This document shows, one piece after another, positions 1-8,045 of a DNA stretch of 64,000 nt (position 1 is the first letter of the stretch; each line of letters opens with the position of its first letter). The notes beneath the pieces were generated by a model that saw only the letters and a list, made by a program, of their open reading frames with translations, had not been told where the DNA came from and made no database searches. Source of the stretch: Mesonia sp. K7 (GTDB lineage: Bacteria > Bacteroidota > Bacteroidia > Flavobacteriales > Flavobacteriaceae); contig NZ_QKQV01000001.1 of NCBI RefSeq assembly GCF_003233725.1, forward strand, positions 124,001 through 188,000, read 5' to 3'. The position numbers and the translations under genes are program-made.

Positions 1-470
1 AAACGGTATGGTTTAACGGTTGCATCATCTCCTTTTTTATCGAGAATGGCGTATGCACTTATCGAATAAATATAATCATCTGAAATGGGTTTACCTTGTA
101 AATTGGATGCTATTCTCACTCCTGTGTTTACTGCCAATCGCCAGTCGCTCTCTGGTTTGGGTTTAAAAACATACCCTAAACTTGCTTGTATGTTATGTAA
201 TTCTTTTAAATTTTCTGTTGAAAAGGGAAAAGTGTCATCAAAATCGATATCGAACTTACGGTAATCTAAACCTATCACTAAAAAATTATCGTTCCATAAA
301 GGAATTGGACCTTGTAAAAATCCGCGAAAGCGATTGACCGATTGTCTTCCTTCTGTGTATGGAATTCTGGTATATTCTAGTCTAACTAAATCTGTGGTTT
401 GAGCTTTAGAATGGCTTGGTGCAATGGTTAATAAAATCAACAGCAAACCTGATAACGAAAGTAATCTCAT
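1..470 (-). CDS. Outer-membrane-type protein, DUF6268-like (3' end beyond window)
   Basis: The reading frame starts at the ATG at 470 and stays open to the left edge, so only the first 156 codons are present. The N-terminus is a signal peptide: two basic-free hydrophobic leucine/isoleucine stretches ending near SKAQ. The mature part alternates hydrophobic and polar residues (for example LWNDNFLVIGLDYRKF, then LGYVFKPKPESDWRLAVN), which is typical of beta-barrel outer-membrane proteins. The wording resembles the DUF6268 family of Bacteroidota, but I recall this by pattern only. It lies downstream of the ABC permease on the same strand, separated by 94 bp. Function is unknown. Confidence 0.75.
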   Translation of the reverse strand, partial: MRLLSLSGLLLILLTIAPSHSKAQTTDLVRLEYTRIPYTEGRQSVNRFRGFLQGPIPLWNDNFLVIGLDYRKFDIDFDDTFPFSTENLKELHNIQASLGYVFKPKPESDWRLAVNTGVRIASNLQGKPISDDYIYSISAYAILDKKGDDATVKPYR

Positions 471-564
471 AGAGTTATGGTTAGATTTTGTGGATAACAA
501 TATAGAAATTTTTCAGCTAGCTCATGATTGCGTTAACGATACTTTGGCTGTTTTTTAGAAAGAA

Positions 565-1851
565 TTAGTATTTCAACCATTTAAACATTTCTTTAAACGT
601 GGGCTTTTTCCCGTATTTTAAAATGCCTACTTTATAGATTTTTGCGCCAATTCTCACCATCATAAAGACAGAAATCATTAAAATAAGTACTGAAATAAGA
701 ATTTCCCACCAAGCAACACCAAAAGGAATTCGCATGAGCATGACAATAGGAGAAGTAAGCGGGATATGTGAGAAAACCACAGAAATCATTCCGTGTGGAT
801 TGTTGATGACGGAGAAAAAACCTACATAAACGGCCAACATCAGTGGCATAATAATCGGAAACATAAATTGTTGGGTATCGGTCTCGCTATCTACAGCAGC
901 TCCAATAGCCGCATAAATCGCGCTGTATAAAAAATAACCCAAAACAAAATAGATGATAAACATCACACAAAGTAAAAGTATGGGTAGGTTCATGACACTT
1001 TGTAAAATATAGGCAAATTCGTTATTTTCTATCGCGGTTGCGGTATGGTTTACTTGGTTGATTTCTACTCCAAAAACGCTAGAAACGACAACAAGTAAAA
1101 AAGAACCGATGATTGTCCAAAGTACAAATTGTGTCACACCAGCTAAACTTGTACCGATAATCTTGCCGAGCATCAGATCGACTGGTTTGACCGATGAGAT
1201 AATGATTTCGACAATGCGATTGGTCTTTTCTTCAATTACACTACGCATAATCATATTTCCGTAAATAATGATAAACATCATAATGAGGTAACCCGCTATC
1301 CCGCCAAAAAAAATTTTGATGTAACTTTCTATTTTTGAGGTTTTTTCTCCAGAGAAATTTTCTATTTTTAAATCGATACGGGTTTTGGCATCATTCAATT
1401 TAGAAATATCAACTCCAGCTTTTTCTAATTTCTTATTGGTGATGATTTTAGAAATATCATTCTCAATTTTAGAAATAATTGCGTTTCCTGCAGCATTCGA
1501 AAAAAATTCAATTTCGCTTTCATAATCAGAACTCTCGATCTCTTTAGGAATATACAATAAGCCATCATATTCTTTTTCCATCACGTCTATTAAAGCGGAA
1601 TTCAAATCGGTATTTTCGTACTTTTTAAACTGAAAATTATCGGTAGAATTAGCTTCGTAAGTATATAGACTTGTTGGATCTAAAATACCGATGGTTTTTA
1701 CTTCTTGGTTATTGACCATCGTGAGGTAATAAACCAAAAAAAACATGGCGGTCATGATAAGCGGACTCAAAAAAGTCATCACCACAAAGGTTTTGTTTTT
1801 TACCCTTGCTAAATACTCTCGCGTAATGATAAGTTTTAGATTACGATGCAT
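565..1851 (-). CDS. ABC-2 type transporter permease (NatB-like)
   Basis: Membrane subunit of an ABC exporter, about 428 residues. It has one N-terminal membrane segment (near VVMTFLSPLIMTAMFFLVYYL), a long polar extracytoplasmic loop of roughly 140 residues, and a C-terminal block of five or so membrane segments. This is the layout of the ABC-2/NatB family. The segment RSVIEEKTNRIVEIIISSVKP is the conserved cytoplasmic coupling motif. I chose the ATG at 1851 (MHRNLKLI) rather than the upstream ATG at 1905, because the longer version would run 65 bp into the ATPase gene. With this start the two genes overlap by 11 bp, which suggests translational coupling. The substrate is unknown; relatives export sodium or small hydrophobic compounds. 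Confidence 0.85.
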   Translation of the reverse strand: MHRNLKLIITREYLARVKNKTFVVMTFLSPLIMTAMFFLVYYLTMVNNQEVKTIGILDPTSLYTYEANSTDNFQFKKYENTDLNSALIDVMEKEYDGLLYIPKEIESSDYESEIEFFSNAAGNAIISKIENDISKIITNKKLEKAGVDISKLNDAKTRIDLKIENFSGEKTSKIESYIKIFFGGIAGYLIMMFIIIYGNMIMRSVIEEKTNRIVEIIISSVKPVDLMLGKIIGTSLAGVTQFVLWTIIGSFLLVVVSSVFGVEINQVNHTATAIENNEFAYILQSVMNLPILLLCVMFIIYFVLGYFLYSAIYAAIGAAVDSETDTQQFMFPIIMPLMLAVYVGFFSVINNPHGMISVVFSHIPLTSPIVMLMRIPFGVAWWEILISVLILMISVFMMVRIGAKIYKVGILKYGKKPTFKEMFKWLKY

Positions 1852-2758
1852 AACCAGCCACTTTTTGAATAAAAATTTCGTTGACACTAGGAATTCTTTC
1901 CGCAAAAGCTTGCACTTTTCCTAGCTGTATCAATTCTCTTAAAATATCGTTTTCACTGAAATTGTCTGCCGCTTTCATTTGAAACTCTAAATGATTTGAA
2001 AAAGCTTTGATTTGATGCAGCTCAAATCTAGGTTGTAAGCTAGAAAGAACAAGTTCACTATTCTCAGTTTCAAGCTTTACCTCAAAAGTATTGTTTTTAA
2101 AACTGTTTTTTATTTCCGAAACTTTCCCATCTAAAACTTTATGCGACTGGTGAATGAGTGCCATATGATTGCACAGTTCCTCTACACTTTCCATACGATG
2201 GGTCGAAAATAAAATGGTAGTGCCTTGCCGATTGAGAGCTAAGATCTGGTCTTTGATAATTTGAGCGTTTACAGGATCAAATCCGCTGAAAGGCTCATCG
2301 AAAATCAAGAGTTTAGGCTGATGGATAACCGTCACGATAAACTGAATCTTTTGAGCCATACCTTTGGATAAGTCCTGAATCTTTTTTTGGCTCCAATCCT
2401 CAATTTTTAGTTTTTCAAACCACTCAAACATCCGCTTTTTGGCTTCTGTTTTACTTAAACCCTTCAGTTGGGCCAAATACAAAATCTGTTCTCCTACTTT
2501 CATACTTTTGTACAGACCACGCTCTTCAGGTAAGTAACCAATATGTTGAATATCACTTTTTTTTAAAAGTTCATTATTGATTAAAATTTCTCCGGAATCG
2601 GGTACAGAAATTTGGTTGAGAATGCGAAGAAAAGTAGTTTTTCCTGCACCATTTGGCCCGAGTAAACCATAAATACTTTGCTCAGGGATCTCGATAGAAA
2701 AGTTGGTTAAAGCTTGATGTTTTCCGAAAGACTTGTTGATATTTTGGGCTACTATCAA
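1841..2758 (-). CDS. ABC transporter ATP-binding protein (NatA-like)
   Basis: Nucleotide-binding subunit partnering the overlapping permease. Walker A is GPNGAGKTT at residues 34-42, the signature is LSKGM at 130-134 (a variant of LSGGQ that is common in this subfamily), and Walker B is LLIFDEP at about 150-156. An H-loop follows in FSTHRMES. About 80 residues follow the ATPase core and match the C-terminal extension (DUF4162-like) found on many NatA/CcmA-type ATPases. The 305-residue length is normal. A weak -7-like box, TACCTTTA, sits at 2782-2789 upstream of the start. ATP hydrolysis here should drive export through the permease; the substrate cannot be read from the sequence. Confidence 0.9.
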   Translation of the reverse strand: MIVAQNINKSFGKHQALTNFSIEIPEQSIYGLLGPNGAGKTTFLRILNQISVPDSGEILINNELLKKSDIQHIGYLPEERGLYKSMKVGEQILYLAQLKGLSKTEAKKRMFEWFEKLKIEDWSQKKIQDLSKGMAQKIQFIVTVIHQPKLLIFDEPFSGFDPVNAQIIKDQILALNRQGTTILFSTHRMESVEELCNHMALIHQSHKVLDGKVSEIKNSFKNNTFEVKLETENSELVLSSLQPRFELHQIKAFSNHLEFQMKAADNFSENDILRELIQLGKVQAFAERIPSVNEIFIQKVAGYAS

Positions 2759-2805
2759 AATTTATCAGGATTTTTAGACGATAAAGGTATGATTTAAAAA
2801 TAAAA

Positions 2806-2836
2806 CCCACCCTTTTTATTTTCTAAAAAGGATGGG
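2806..2836 (-). terminator. Second hairpin downstream of dnaJ
   Basis: The arms CCCACCCTTTTTA and TAAAAAGGATGGG pair with one mismatch across a short loop. On the minus strand the stem is followed by TTTTATTTTTAAA. It lies downstream of the first dnaJ terminator and just upstream of the ABC operon, so it may act as a backup terminator insulating the two operons. Confidence 0.55.
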
Positions 2837-2859
2837 AAAAAATTGCTATGAAAAAGAAA

Positions 2860-2890
2860 AATATCACCAAGCATAAAACCTAGTGATATT
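2860..2890 (-). terminator. Rho-independent terminator of grpE-dnaJ
   Basis: Perfect 8-bp arms, AATATCAC at 2860-2867 and GTGATATT at 2883-2890, begin 37 bp after the dnaJ stop codon. Read on the minus strand, the stem runs into TTTTTCTTTTT, as expected for an intrinsic terminator. Confidence 0.65.
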
Positions 2891-2926
2891 CAAATATATA
2901 AAATTTTGTTAAAAGTTTACATTAAA

Positions 2927-4051
2927 TTACGAAAACATGTCTTTTACTTTTTCAAAAAAAGACTTATCACTTTTTTCTGGACTTGGTTCAAAATTGCTAT
3001 CACCTTGCATTTGCTCAAAAAATTCTTTTTGTTCTTTAGAGAGTGTTTTTGGTGTCCAAATATTTACGTGAACCAACAAATCACCTCTCCCGTAACCATT
3101 CAAACTCGGAACACCTTTACCTTTTAAGCGTAAAATCTTACCGCTTTGCACACCTGCTTCTATCTTGATGCGAACTTTTCCTGTAACGGTTTGTATTTCT
3201 TTAGAGGTTCCTAAAACTGCTTCAGATAAACTGATGTACAACTCATAATGTAAATTATCACCTTCACGTTGTAAACTTTCGTGTGGTTTTTCTTCGATAA
3301 GCACCAATAAATCTCCTGGAACTCCATCTCCTGGAGCCTCATTCCCTTTTCCAGAAACTTTTAGTTGAATACCATCTACAACCCCTGCAGGAATTTTGAT
3401 ACTTACGGTTTCTTCGGTCATCTTCAGCCCTTGAGCATCTGCTTCAGCACCTCTTTTATCGATGACTTCACCCACACCGCCACAAGCGTGACAAGGCGCA
3501 GAAGTTTGCATCCTTCCCAAAATAGTATTGGCAATTTTGGTTACCTGCCCAGAACCGTTACAAGTACCACAAGTTTTAAAAGTGGTTCCTGGAGCTTGTA
3601 CTTTTCGCTTTACTTTTATTTTCTTTTCGGTGCCATTTGCAATTTCTTCCAGCGTAAGCTTTACACGGATTCTAAGATTGCTTCCTTTCACACGACGTCT
3701 TCCGCCAGAAAATCCACCTCCGAAGCCTGAAAAACCGCCACCTCCGCCAAAAGCAGAACCAAAAATATCTCCAAATTGGCTAAAGATATCATCCATGTTC
3801 ATACCTCCGCCGCCAAAACCGCCGCTTCCATCGAAAGCTGCGTGACCCATTTGGTCGTAACGTGCACGCTTGTCCGGATTACTTAAAACGTCGTAAGCTT
3901 CAGCTGCTTTTTTAAACATTTCTTCCGCTTTAGCGTCATCTGGATTTTTATCTGGGTGATACTTTACCGCCATTTTTCGGTATGCCTTTTTGATCTCGGC
4001 TTCCGAAGCAGATTTGCTCACGCCTAAAATGTCATAATAATCTTCTTTCAT
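2927..4051 (-). CDS. dnaJ: Chaperone protein DnaJ
   Basis: Hsp70 co-chaperone that stimulates DnaK ATPase and delivers unfolded clients, working with GrpE encoded just upstream (18 bp gap). The J domain occupies residues 1-70 with HPD at 32-34. A Gly/Phe-rich linker covers about 72-118, and two beta-sandwich client-binding domains and a dimerisation tail follow. The zinc region is unusual. Only two CxxCxGxG motifs are present (cysteines 161/164 and 187/190), where Escherichia coli DnaJ has four, so only one zinc site seems possible. I believe this is a lineage trait of Flavobacteriia rather than damage, because the reading frame and the rest of the protein are intact. Length 374 residues is typical. 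Confidence 0.97.
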   Translation of the reverse strand: MKEDYYDILGVSKSASEAEIKKAYRKMAVKYHPDKNPDDAKAEEMFKKAAEAYDVLSNPDKRARYDQMGHAAFDGSGGFGGGGMNMDDIFSQFGDIFGSAFGGGGGFSGFGGGFSGGRRRVKGSNLRIRVKLTLEEIANGTEKKIKVKRKVQAPGTTFKTCGTCNGSGQVTKIANTILGRMQTSAPCHACGGVGEVIDKRGAEADAQGLKMTEETVSIKIPAGVVDGIQLKVSGKGNEAPGDGVPGDLLVLIEEKPHESLQREGDNLHYELYISLSEAVLGTSKEIQTVTGKVRIKIEAGVQSGKILRLKGKGVPSLNGYGRGDLLVHVNIWTPKTLSKEQKEFFEQMQGDSNFEPSPEKSDKSFFEKVKDMFS

Positions 4052-4069
4052 TTGCTTATTTTTCTGCGG

Positions 4070-4633
4070 TTATTTTCCGATGACTACTTTTGGAAATCTA
4101 ATAATTTTATCTCCCAACGTATAACCTGTTTCTACCACATCTACAATTTTTCCTTTTAGCTTGTCTTCTGGCGCAGGAATTTGGGTAATCGCATCGTGTA
4201 TATCTGCATCAAAAACATCACCCGCTTTTACTGCTATCGGCTCAAGACCTTTGTTGCGTAAGGTCTCACGGAATTTGTGGCTGATAAGTTCTACTCCTTT
4301 TATTAAATTTTTATCTTTAGATTTATTGATTTCTACCAATGCTCTATCGAAATCATCGATAATAGGCAACATCGACTGCATCACATCCTGACTTGCTGTC
4401 TTTGATAACTCTAAACGCTCTTTTAAAGTTCTTTTTTTGTAGTTCTCGAATTCAGCAAAAAGTCGTAAAAATTTATCTTTTTCTTTTTCTAATTCTTCTT
4501 GTAATTTCTCAACTTCAGAAACTTCTACTTCTTCATTTTCAGAAGCTTTTTCAAGTTCTTGCTCTTCTATTTGGTTAAGATTTTCTTGTTCAGAATTTTT
4601 TATTTCTTCCTGTTCTTTATTTTTTACGCTCAT
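4070..4633 (-). CDS. grpE: Nucleotide exchange factor GrpE
   Basis: GrpE dimers open the DnaK nucleotide pocket to release ADP. The first 55 residues are highly acidic and low-complexity (runs of Glu, Gln, Asn), followed by a long coiled coil (about 55-100; EKDKFLRLFAEFENYKKRT is the family hallmark) and the small beta-rich C-terminal head ending in GDKIIRFPKVVIGK. Length 187 residues is normal. It is the first gene of a grpE-dnaJ heat-shock operon and has a clear Bacteroidota-type promoter 29 bp upstream. Confidence 0.96.
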   Translation of the reverse strand: MSVKNKEQEEIKNSEQENLNQIEEQELEKASENEEVEVSEVEKLQEELEKEKDKFLRLFAEFENYKKRTLKERLELSKTASQDVMQSMLPIIDDFDRALVEINKSKDKNLIKGVELISHKFRETLRNKGLEPIAVKAGDVFDADIHDAITQIPAPEDKLKGKIVDVVETGYTLGDKIIRFPKVVIGK

Positions 4634-4661
4634 TTCTTTTCAAAATTTTATAGCAAGGTGG

Positions 4662-4695
4662 CAAATGTACTGCCATTTTAGATAAAAATGTCAAA
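4662..4695 (-). promoter_or_regulatory. Promoter of grpE-dnaJ
   Basis: On the minus strand there is a perfect -7 element TACATTTG (4662-4669) and a TTTG -33 element (4692-4695), 22 nt apart. This fits the Bacteroidota sigma-70 consensus TTTG-N17-23-TAnnTTTG. The start codon of grpE is 28 nt further on. Confidence 0.6.
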
Positions 4696-4748
4696 ATGTC
4701 ATTACAATATTTTAATATTATTTTATGATATGTATACTTTAGTTGCCT

Positions 4749-4756
4749 TATTTTTG
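4749..4756 (+). promoter_or_regulatory. -7 element upstream of yceI-like gene
   Basis: TATTTTTG matches TAnnTTTG exactly and lies 34 nt before the ATG. The -33 region is weak (TTTA at 4722-4725, 23 nt away). Confidence 0.45.
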
Positions 4757-4790
4757 TACCTAAATAAATACATAAACTTATAAATACATT

Positions 4791-5468
4791 ATGAAAAAAA
4801 TTGTTTTAAATTCAGCAATGGCAGCTTTTGTAGCGATTTCTGTAATTGCTTGTAAAAAAGAAAATAAAACTGAAGTTGAAACTTCTGAAAACACAGAGGT
4901 TACTGAAAACACCACAACTACTTCTCAATCTGCTGTGACCTATAAGTTAGATAGCGAAGCTTCTGTTATCAACTGGGTAGGTTCTAAGCCAGTGGGTGAT
5001 AATCACACAGGTACTATCAAGCTTTCTGATGGTAGCTTTACGGTAGAGAGCAACGAACTAGAAGGTGGTTGGGTAACCATTGACATGAACTCTATAAACG
5101 TTACCGATCTTGAGGGAGACAAGAAAGCAAGTCTTGAAAGTCACCTTAAAGGTGCTGCCGAAGGAAAAGAAGATCACTTCTTTAATGTAGCAAAATACCC
5201 TACAGGTAAATTTGAAGTGACCAATGTGAACACAAATTCTATCTCAGGTAACCTAACTTTAAAAGGAGTTACTAAGCCAGTTGAAATTCCTGTAAGTTAC
5301 ACCATTAACGATAACGGAACATTATTTATCAATGCTAACGATTTTACCATCAACAGAACAGAATGGAACGTTAACTACGCTTCTAAAAGTGTTTTTGATG
5401 ATTTAAAAGACAACGTTATCAACGATGAGATCAAACTTAACTTTATGATTAAAGCCAACAAAGCCTAA
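4791..5468 (+). CDS. YceI family lipoprotein
   Basis: A 225-residue secreted lipoprotein. The signal peptide MKKIVLNSAMAAFVAISVIAC ends in a lipobox Cys near residue 21, and a Thr/Glu-rich linker follows (about 22-50). The rest is the YceI lipocalin-like beta-barrel (VINWVGSKPVGDNHTGTIKL at the start, then LTLKGVTKPVEIPV). YceI folds bind isoprenoid-type lipids; some members respond to acid or osmotic stress. The presence of a lipobox means it is membrane-anchored rather than freely periplasmic. It stands alone, with its own -7 element and a strong terminator. Confidence 0.9.
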   Translation: MKKIVLNSAMAAFVAISVIACKKENKTEVETSENTEVTENTTTTSQSAVTYKLDSEASVINWVGSKPVGDNHTGTIKLSDGSFTVESNELEGGWVTIDMNSINVTDLEGDKKASLESHLKGAAEGKEDHFFNVAKYPTGKFEVTNVNTNSISGNLTLKGVTKPVEIPVSYTINDNGTLFINANDFTINRTEWNVNYASKSVFDDLKDNVINDEIKLNFMIKANKA

Positions 5469-5490
5469 TCGTAAATTTGAAAGATTAAAA

Positions 5491-5514
5491 AAAGAGCATC
5501 GAACGATGCTCTTT
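5491..5514 (+). terminator. Terminator of the yceI-like gene
   Basis: Perfect stem AAAGAGCATCG / CGATGCTCTTT with a 2-nt AA spacer (loop effectively includes part of the stem), followed by TTTTTT. The A-rich left flank would let it work on the other strand too. Confidence 0.8.
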
Positions 5515-5544
5515 TTTTTATGGGATTTTATCCCTTAAAAGCAA

Positions 5545-5567
5545 AAAATCCGCGTCAAGCGGATTTT
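5545..5567 (-). terminator. Terminator of ndk
   Basis: Perfect 9-bp arms AAAATCCGC (5545-5553) and GCGGATTTT (5559-5567) sit 21 bp after the ndk stop codon. The two convergent terminators in this gap are different hairpins, so each gene has its own. Confidence 0.75.
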
Positions 5568-5588
5568 CTTTTTTATTTTCTGTAACAA

Positions 5589-6008
5589 TTAAAACTGCTC
5601 TCTTCCTGAAAAGTGAAAATCACCTTCTATCAATGCATTTTCATCACTATCACTTCCGTGAACAGCATTTTCACCAATAGAAGTAGCATATTTTTTTCTG
5701 ATGGTTCCTTCTGCAGCTTCCGCTGGATTGGTAGCACCAATTAAAGTTCTAAAATCTTCCACGGCATTGTCTTTTTCTAAGATAGCCGCTACAATTGGTC
5801 CGCGTGTCATAAATTCTACCAATTCCCCAAAAAATGGTCGCTCTTTGTGAATTGCATAAAACTGCTCTGCATCTCTTTTAGACATTTGTGTTAATTTCAT
5901 AGCCACAATTCTAAATCCAGAAGCATTGATTTGCTCTAAAATTGCACCGATGTGTCCGTTTTCAACAGCATCTGGTTTTATCATGGTAAAGGTTCTATTT
6001 CCTGCCAT
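5589..6008 (-). CDS. ndk: Nucleoside-diphosphate kinase
   Basis: Transfers the gamma-phosphate of ATP to other nucleoside diphosphates through a phosphohistidine. The N-terminus [17 protein letters not shown] is the family nucleotide-site signature, and the active-site His lies in [13 protein letters not shown] near residue 118. At 139 residues it is the usual compact bacterial type. It is monocistronic, with a promoter at 6032-6061 and a terminator at 5545-5567. Confidence 0.98.
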   Translation of the reverse strand: MAGNRTFTMIKPDAVENGHIGAILEQINASGFRIVAMKLTQMSKRDAEQFYAIHKERPFFGELVEFMTRGPIVAAILEKDNAVEDFRTLIGATNPAEAAEGTIRKKYATSIGENAVHGSDSDENALIEGDFHFSGREQF

Positions 6009-6031
6009 TTTTCTTTTTTTTAAATTTGGTG

Positions 6032-6061
6032 CAAAAATAGACTTTTAATCTTCAAAACAAA
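6032..6061 (-). promoter_or_regulatory. Promoter of ndk
   Basis: On the minus strand a TTTG -33 box (6058-6061) is followed after 18 nt by a perfect -7 element TATTTTTG (6032-6039). The ndk ATG is 23 nt downstream. Confidence 0.6.
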
Positions 6062-6218
6062 GCATCTACCTTGTTAATTCTGTTCTACAAATAATAGCAT
6101 CTAGACAATATCTTAGAAAATTATACTCTTGCGAAATTGGTTTTCATAAGTATTGTTATGCTATGATAATTTCGGCATATCGAAAGTTCATCGTGAAATT
6201 TGAAGTGAAGCTGCCGTG

Positions 6219-6267
6219 AAATTTTAGGCTGTTCGATCCCGCAGGTGCGGGAGAGTTCCTAAAATTT
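6219..6267. repeat. Nested palindromic hairpin
   Basis: Outer arms AAATTTTAGG (6219-6228) and CCTAAAATTT (6258-6267) are perfect. Inside them CCCGCA (6238-6243) pairs with TGCGGG (6246-6251). There is no U-tract and no adjacent gene end, so it is not a terminator of either flanking gene. Confidence 0.7.
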
Positions 6268-6458
6268 AGGTGGCAAGCAAAAAATTTAGGTTAAGTTTCG
6301 TAAGCCTAGATTTTTTTGGCTTGGTTTATCCTGAGCTTGTTGAAGGGTTTTTTCATCAATGGAAAAAATGAACAGATATAATATTTAGGTTAGTATTATT
6401 AATAAGAATACTTTACAGAAAATCACCTAAAGCCAATAGAAATTGTATATTTACCCGA

Positions 6459-7481
6459 ATGAAAAAAGAGCAGATTTCCGCTTTAAAAAAGCGTATTGAT
6501 ATTCCTGAAAAGGTAGTTATTGTACCGCATAAAGGTCCAGATGGCGACGCCATTGGTTCTACCTTAGCTTTATATCATTTTCTAAAACAAAAAAAGCACG
6601 AAGTGCAACTCATAGCTCCTAACGATTTCCCAGATTTTCTTAAATGGATGGCTGGCAGCGATGAAATCCTGATTTATGAAAATGAGCAAGAAAAGTGTGA
6701 CCAACATATTCAAGAAGCTACACTCATTTATACATTAGACTTTAACCTGCTTTCGCGTACAGGCGAAATGCAAACGAGTTTAGAAAATGCTCCCGCAGAT
6801 TTTGTGATGATCGATCATCATCAAGCTCCCGGAGATTATGCAAAATACCTTTACAGCGATGTGAATATTTGTTCGACTTGCCAAATGGTGTATCATTTTT
6901 TTGAAATGATTGAGGCTACCGAAAATATCACTCCAGCAATAGCAGATTGTTTGTACACTGGAATTATGACCGATACAGGTTCGTTTAAATACCCTTCGAC
7001 CACCAGTGAAACACATCGGGTGATTGCTGATTTGATAGACAAAGGAGCAAACAATTCGCTTATTCATCAAAGCGTGTATGATTCGAGTTCTTTTAACAAA
7101 TTACAATTATTGGGCACCGCGCTCAATAACTTACAGATTTTGCCCGAATACAATACTGCTTTTATCACATTAACACAAGAAGAACTCGACAAAAACAATT
7201 TCCAAAAAGGCGATACCGAAGGTTTCGTAAATTATGGGCTATCGATAAAAGGTATTGTTTTTGCTGCCATTTTTATTGAAAACAAACAAGAAGCTTTGGT
7301 CAAAATATCGTTCCGTTCTAAAGGTAGTTTCGATGTCAACCAATTTGCACGAAAACATTTTGATGGCGGAGGTCATATCAATGCTGCTGGAGCAAGATCG
7401 TTGGCAAATTTAGCTTCCACGTTAAGTGAATTTAAAGCTTTGTTGCCCAAATACAAAAATCAATTAGACTATGAAGTTTAA
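6459..7481 (+). CDS. nrnA: DHH/DHHA1 phosphoesterase, NrnA-like (oligoribonuclease / pAp phosphatase)
   Basis: Predicted to degrade 2-5 nt RNA fragments and to dephosphorylate 3'-phosphoadenosine 5'-phosphate. DHH metal-binding motifs are visible: GPDGDAIGST (about residues 27-36), YTLDFN, the DHH box in MIDHHQAP, and DTGSFKYPSTTSET. The C-terminal DHHA1 domain carries GGGHINAAGA. Length 340 residues fits NrnA and excludes RecJ, which is much longer. It is the first gene of a tight plus-strand run and overlaps gldI by 11 bp. A -7-like box TATATTTA (6446-6453) lies so close to the ATG that the transcript would be nearly leaderless. Confidence 0.88.
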   Translation: MKKEQISALKKRIDIPEKVVIVPHKGPDGDAIGSTLALYHFLKQKKHEVQLIAPNDFPDFLKWMAGSDEILIYENEQEKCDQHIQEATLIYTLDFNLLSRTGEMQTSLENAPADFVMIDHHQAPGDYAKYLYSDVNICSTCQMVYHFFEMIEATENITPAIADCLYTGIMTDTGSFKYPSTTSETHRVIADLIDKGANNSLIHQSVYDSSSFNKLQLLGTALNNLQILPEYNTAFITLTQEELDKNNFQKGDTEGFVNYGLSIKGIVFAAIFIENKQEALVKISFRSKGSFDVNQFARKHFDGGGHINAAGARSLANLASTLSEFKALLPKYKNQLDYEV

Positions 7482-8040
7482 AACCATATACTTCCCTATC
7501 TTACTCTTGATGCTAAGTTTTGTGGCATGTAAAAGTCCAGAAGCAAGAAAACCTGTAACCCACAACTCAGGTTCGTTTATCAAAGAATCTGTCAAGCGGA
7601 ATAAGAAATTGATAGCCGAGGAGGAACAACAAATCAAAGCCATTATCGAAAAAGATACGGTGAACAATTACATTTCATCTTCAGATGGTTTTTGGTATTA
7701 TTACAACCAACAAAATTTCAAGTCGAGTGTAACACCTCAATTTGGAGATCAAGTAATTTTTGAATATGATATTTCCACCTTAGAAGGAAATCCTATTTAC
7801 ACCCAACAGGAAATAGGCTTACGAGAATACTACATCGACCAAGAGCAATTGTTTACAGGATTGCGCCAAGGTCTAAAACTCATGAAAGAAGGAGAAACCG
7901 TGACCTTTTTCTTTCCTTCTTACAATGCTTTTGGTTATTATGGAGATAATGATAGAATCGGAAGAAATATCCCGATAAAATCTACGGTTACTTTAAAAAC
8001 TATTACTTTAGCAGAAAACAACAAAGAAAATAAAAATTAA
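7471..8040 (+). CDS. gldI: Gliding motility lipoprotein GldI, FKBP-type peptidyl-prolyl isomerase
   Basis: Lipoprotein signal with lipobox ending at Cys20 ([10 protein letters not shown]), then a helical segment and a C-terminal FKBP fold (about residues 85-180: [46 protein letters not shown]). In Flavobacterium johnsoniae GldI is needed for gliding, probably by folding periplasmic components of the motility/T9SS machinery. The residue pattern and length (189) match GldI. It overlaps the upstream phosphoesterase and is followed after 5 bp by a second PPIase, so all three are probably co-transcribed. Confidence 0.9.
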   Translation: MKFKTIYFPILLLMLSFVACKSPEARKPVTHNSGSFIKESVKRNKKLIAEEEQQIKAIIEKDTVNNYISSSDGFWYYYNQQNFKSSVTPQFGDQVIFEYDISTLEGNPIYTQQEIGLREYYIDQEQLFTGLRQGLKLMKEGETVTFFFPSYNAFGYYGDNDRIGRNIPIKSTVTLKTITLAENNKENKN

Positions 8041-8045
8041 ATTTT

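Larger units (their letters stand above)
6009..6458 (+). other. Gene-free interval holding repeat-like palindromes
   Basis: 450 bp between divergent ndk and the DHH phosphoesterase gene. Besides the ndk promoter it carries a nested hairpin (6219-6267), a second AAAATTTAGG copy (about 6271-6280), a REP-like string CCTGAGCTTGTTGAAGG (6330-6346), and a 33-bp segment (6354-6386) that resembles one at 47316-47348. No open frame of note was seen. Confidence 0.6.

Noticed and set aside
489-497. Perfect DnaA box TGTGGATAA as an origin signal
   Set aside because: It is a single copy between two minus-strand genes, without an AT-rich unwinding region or other boxes; one such 9-mer is expected by chance in AT-rich DNA of this size.
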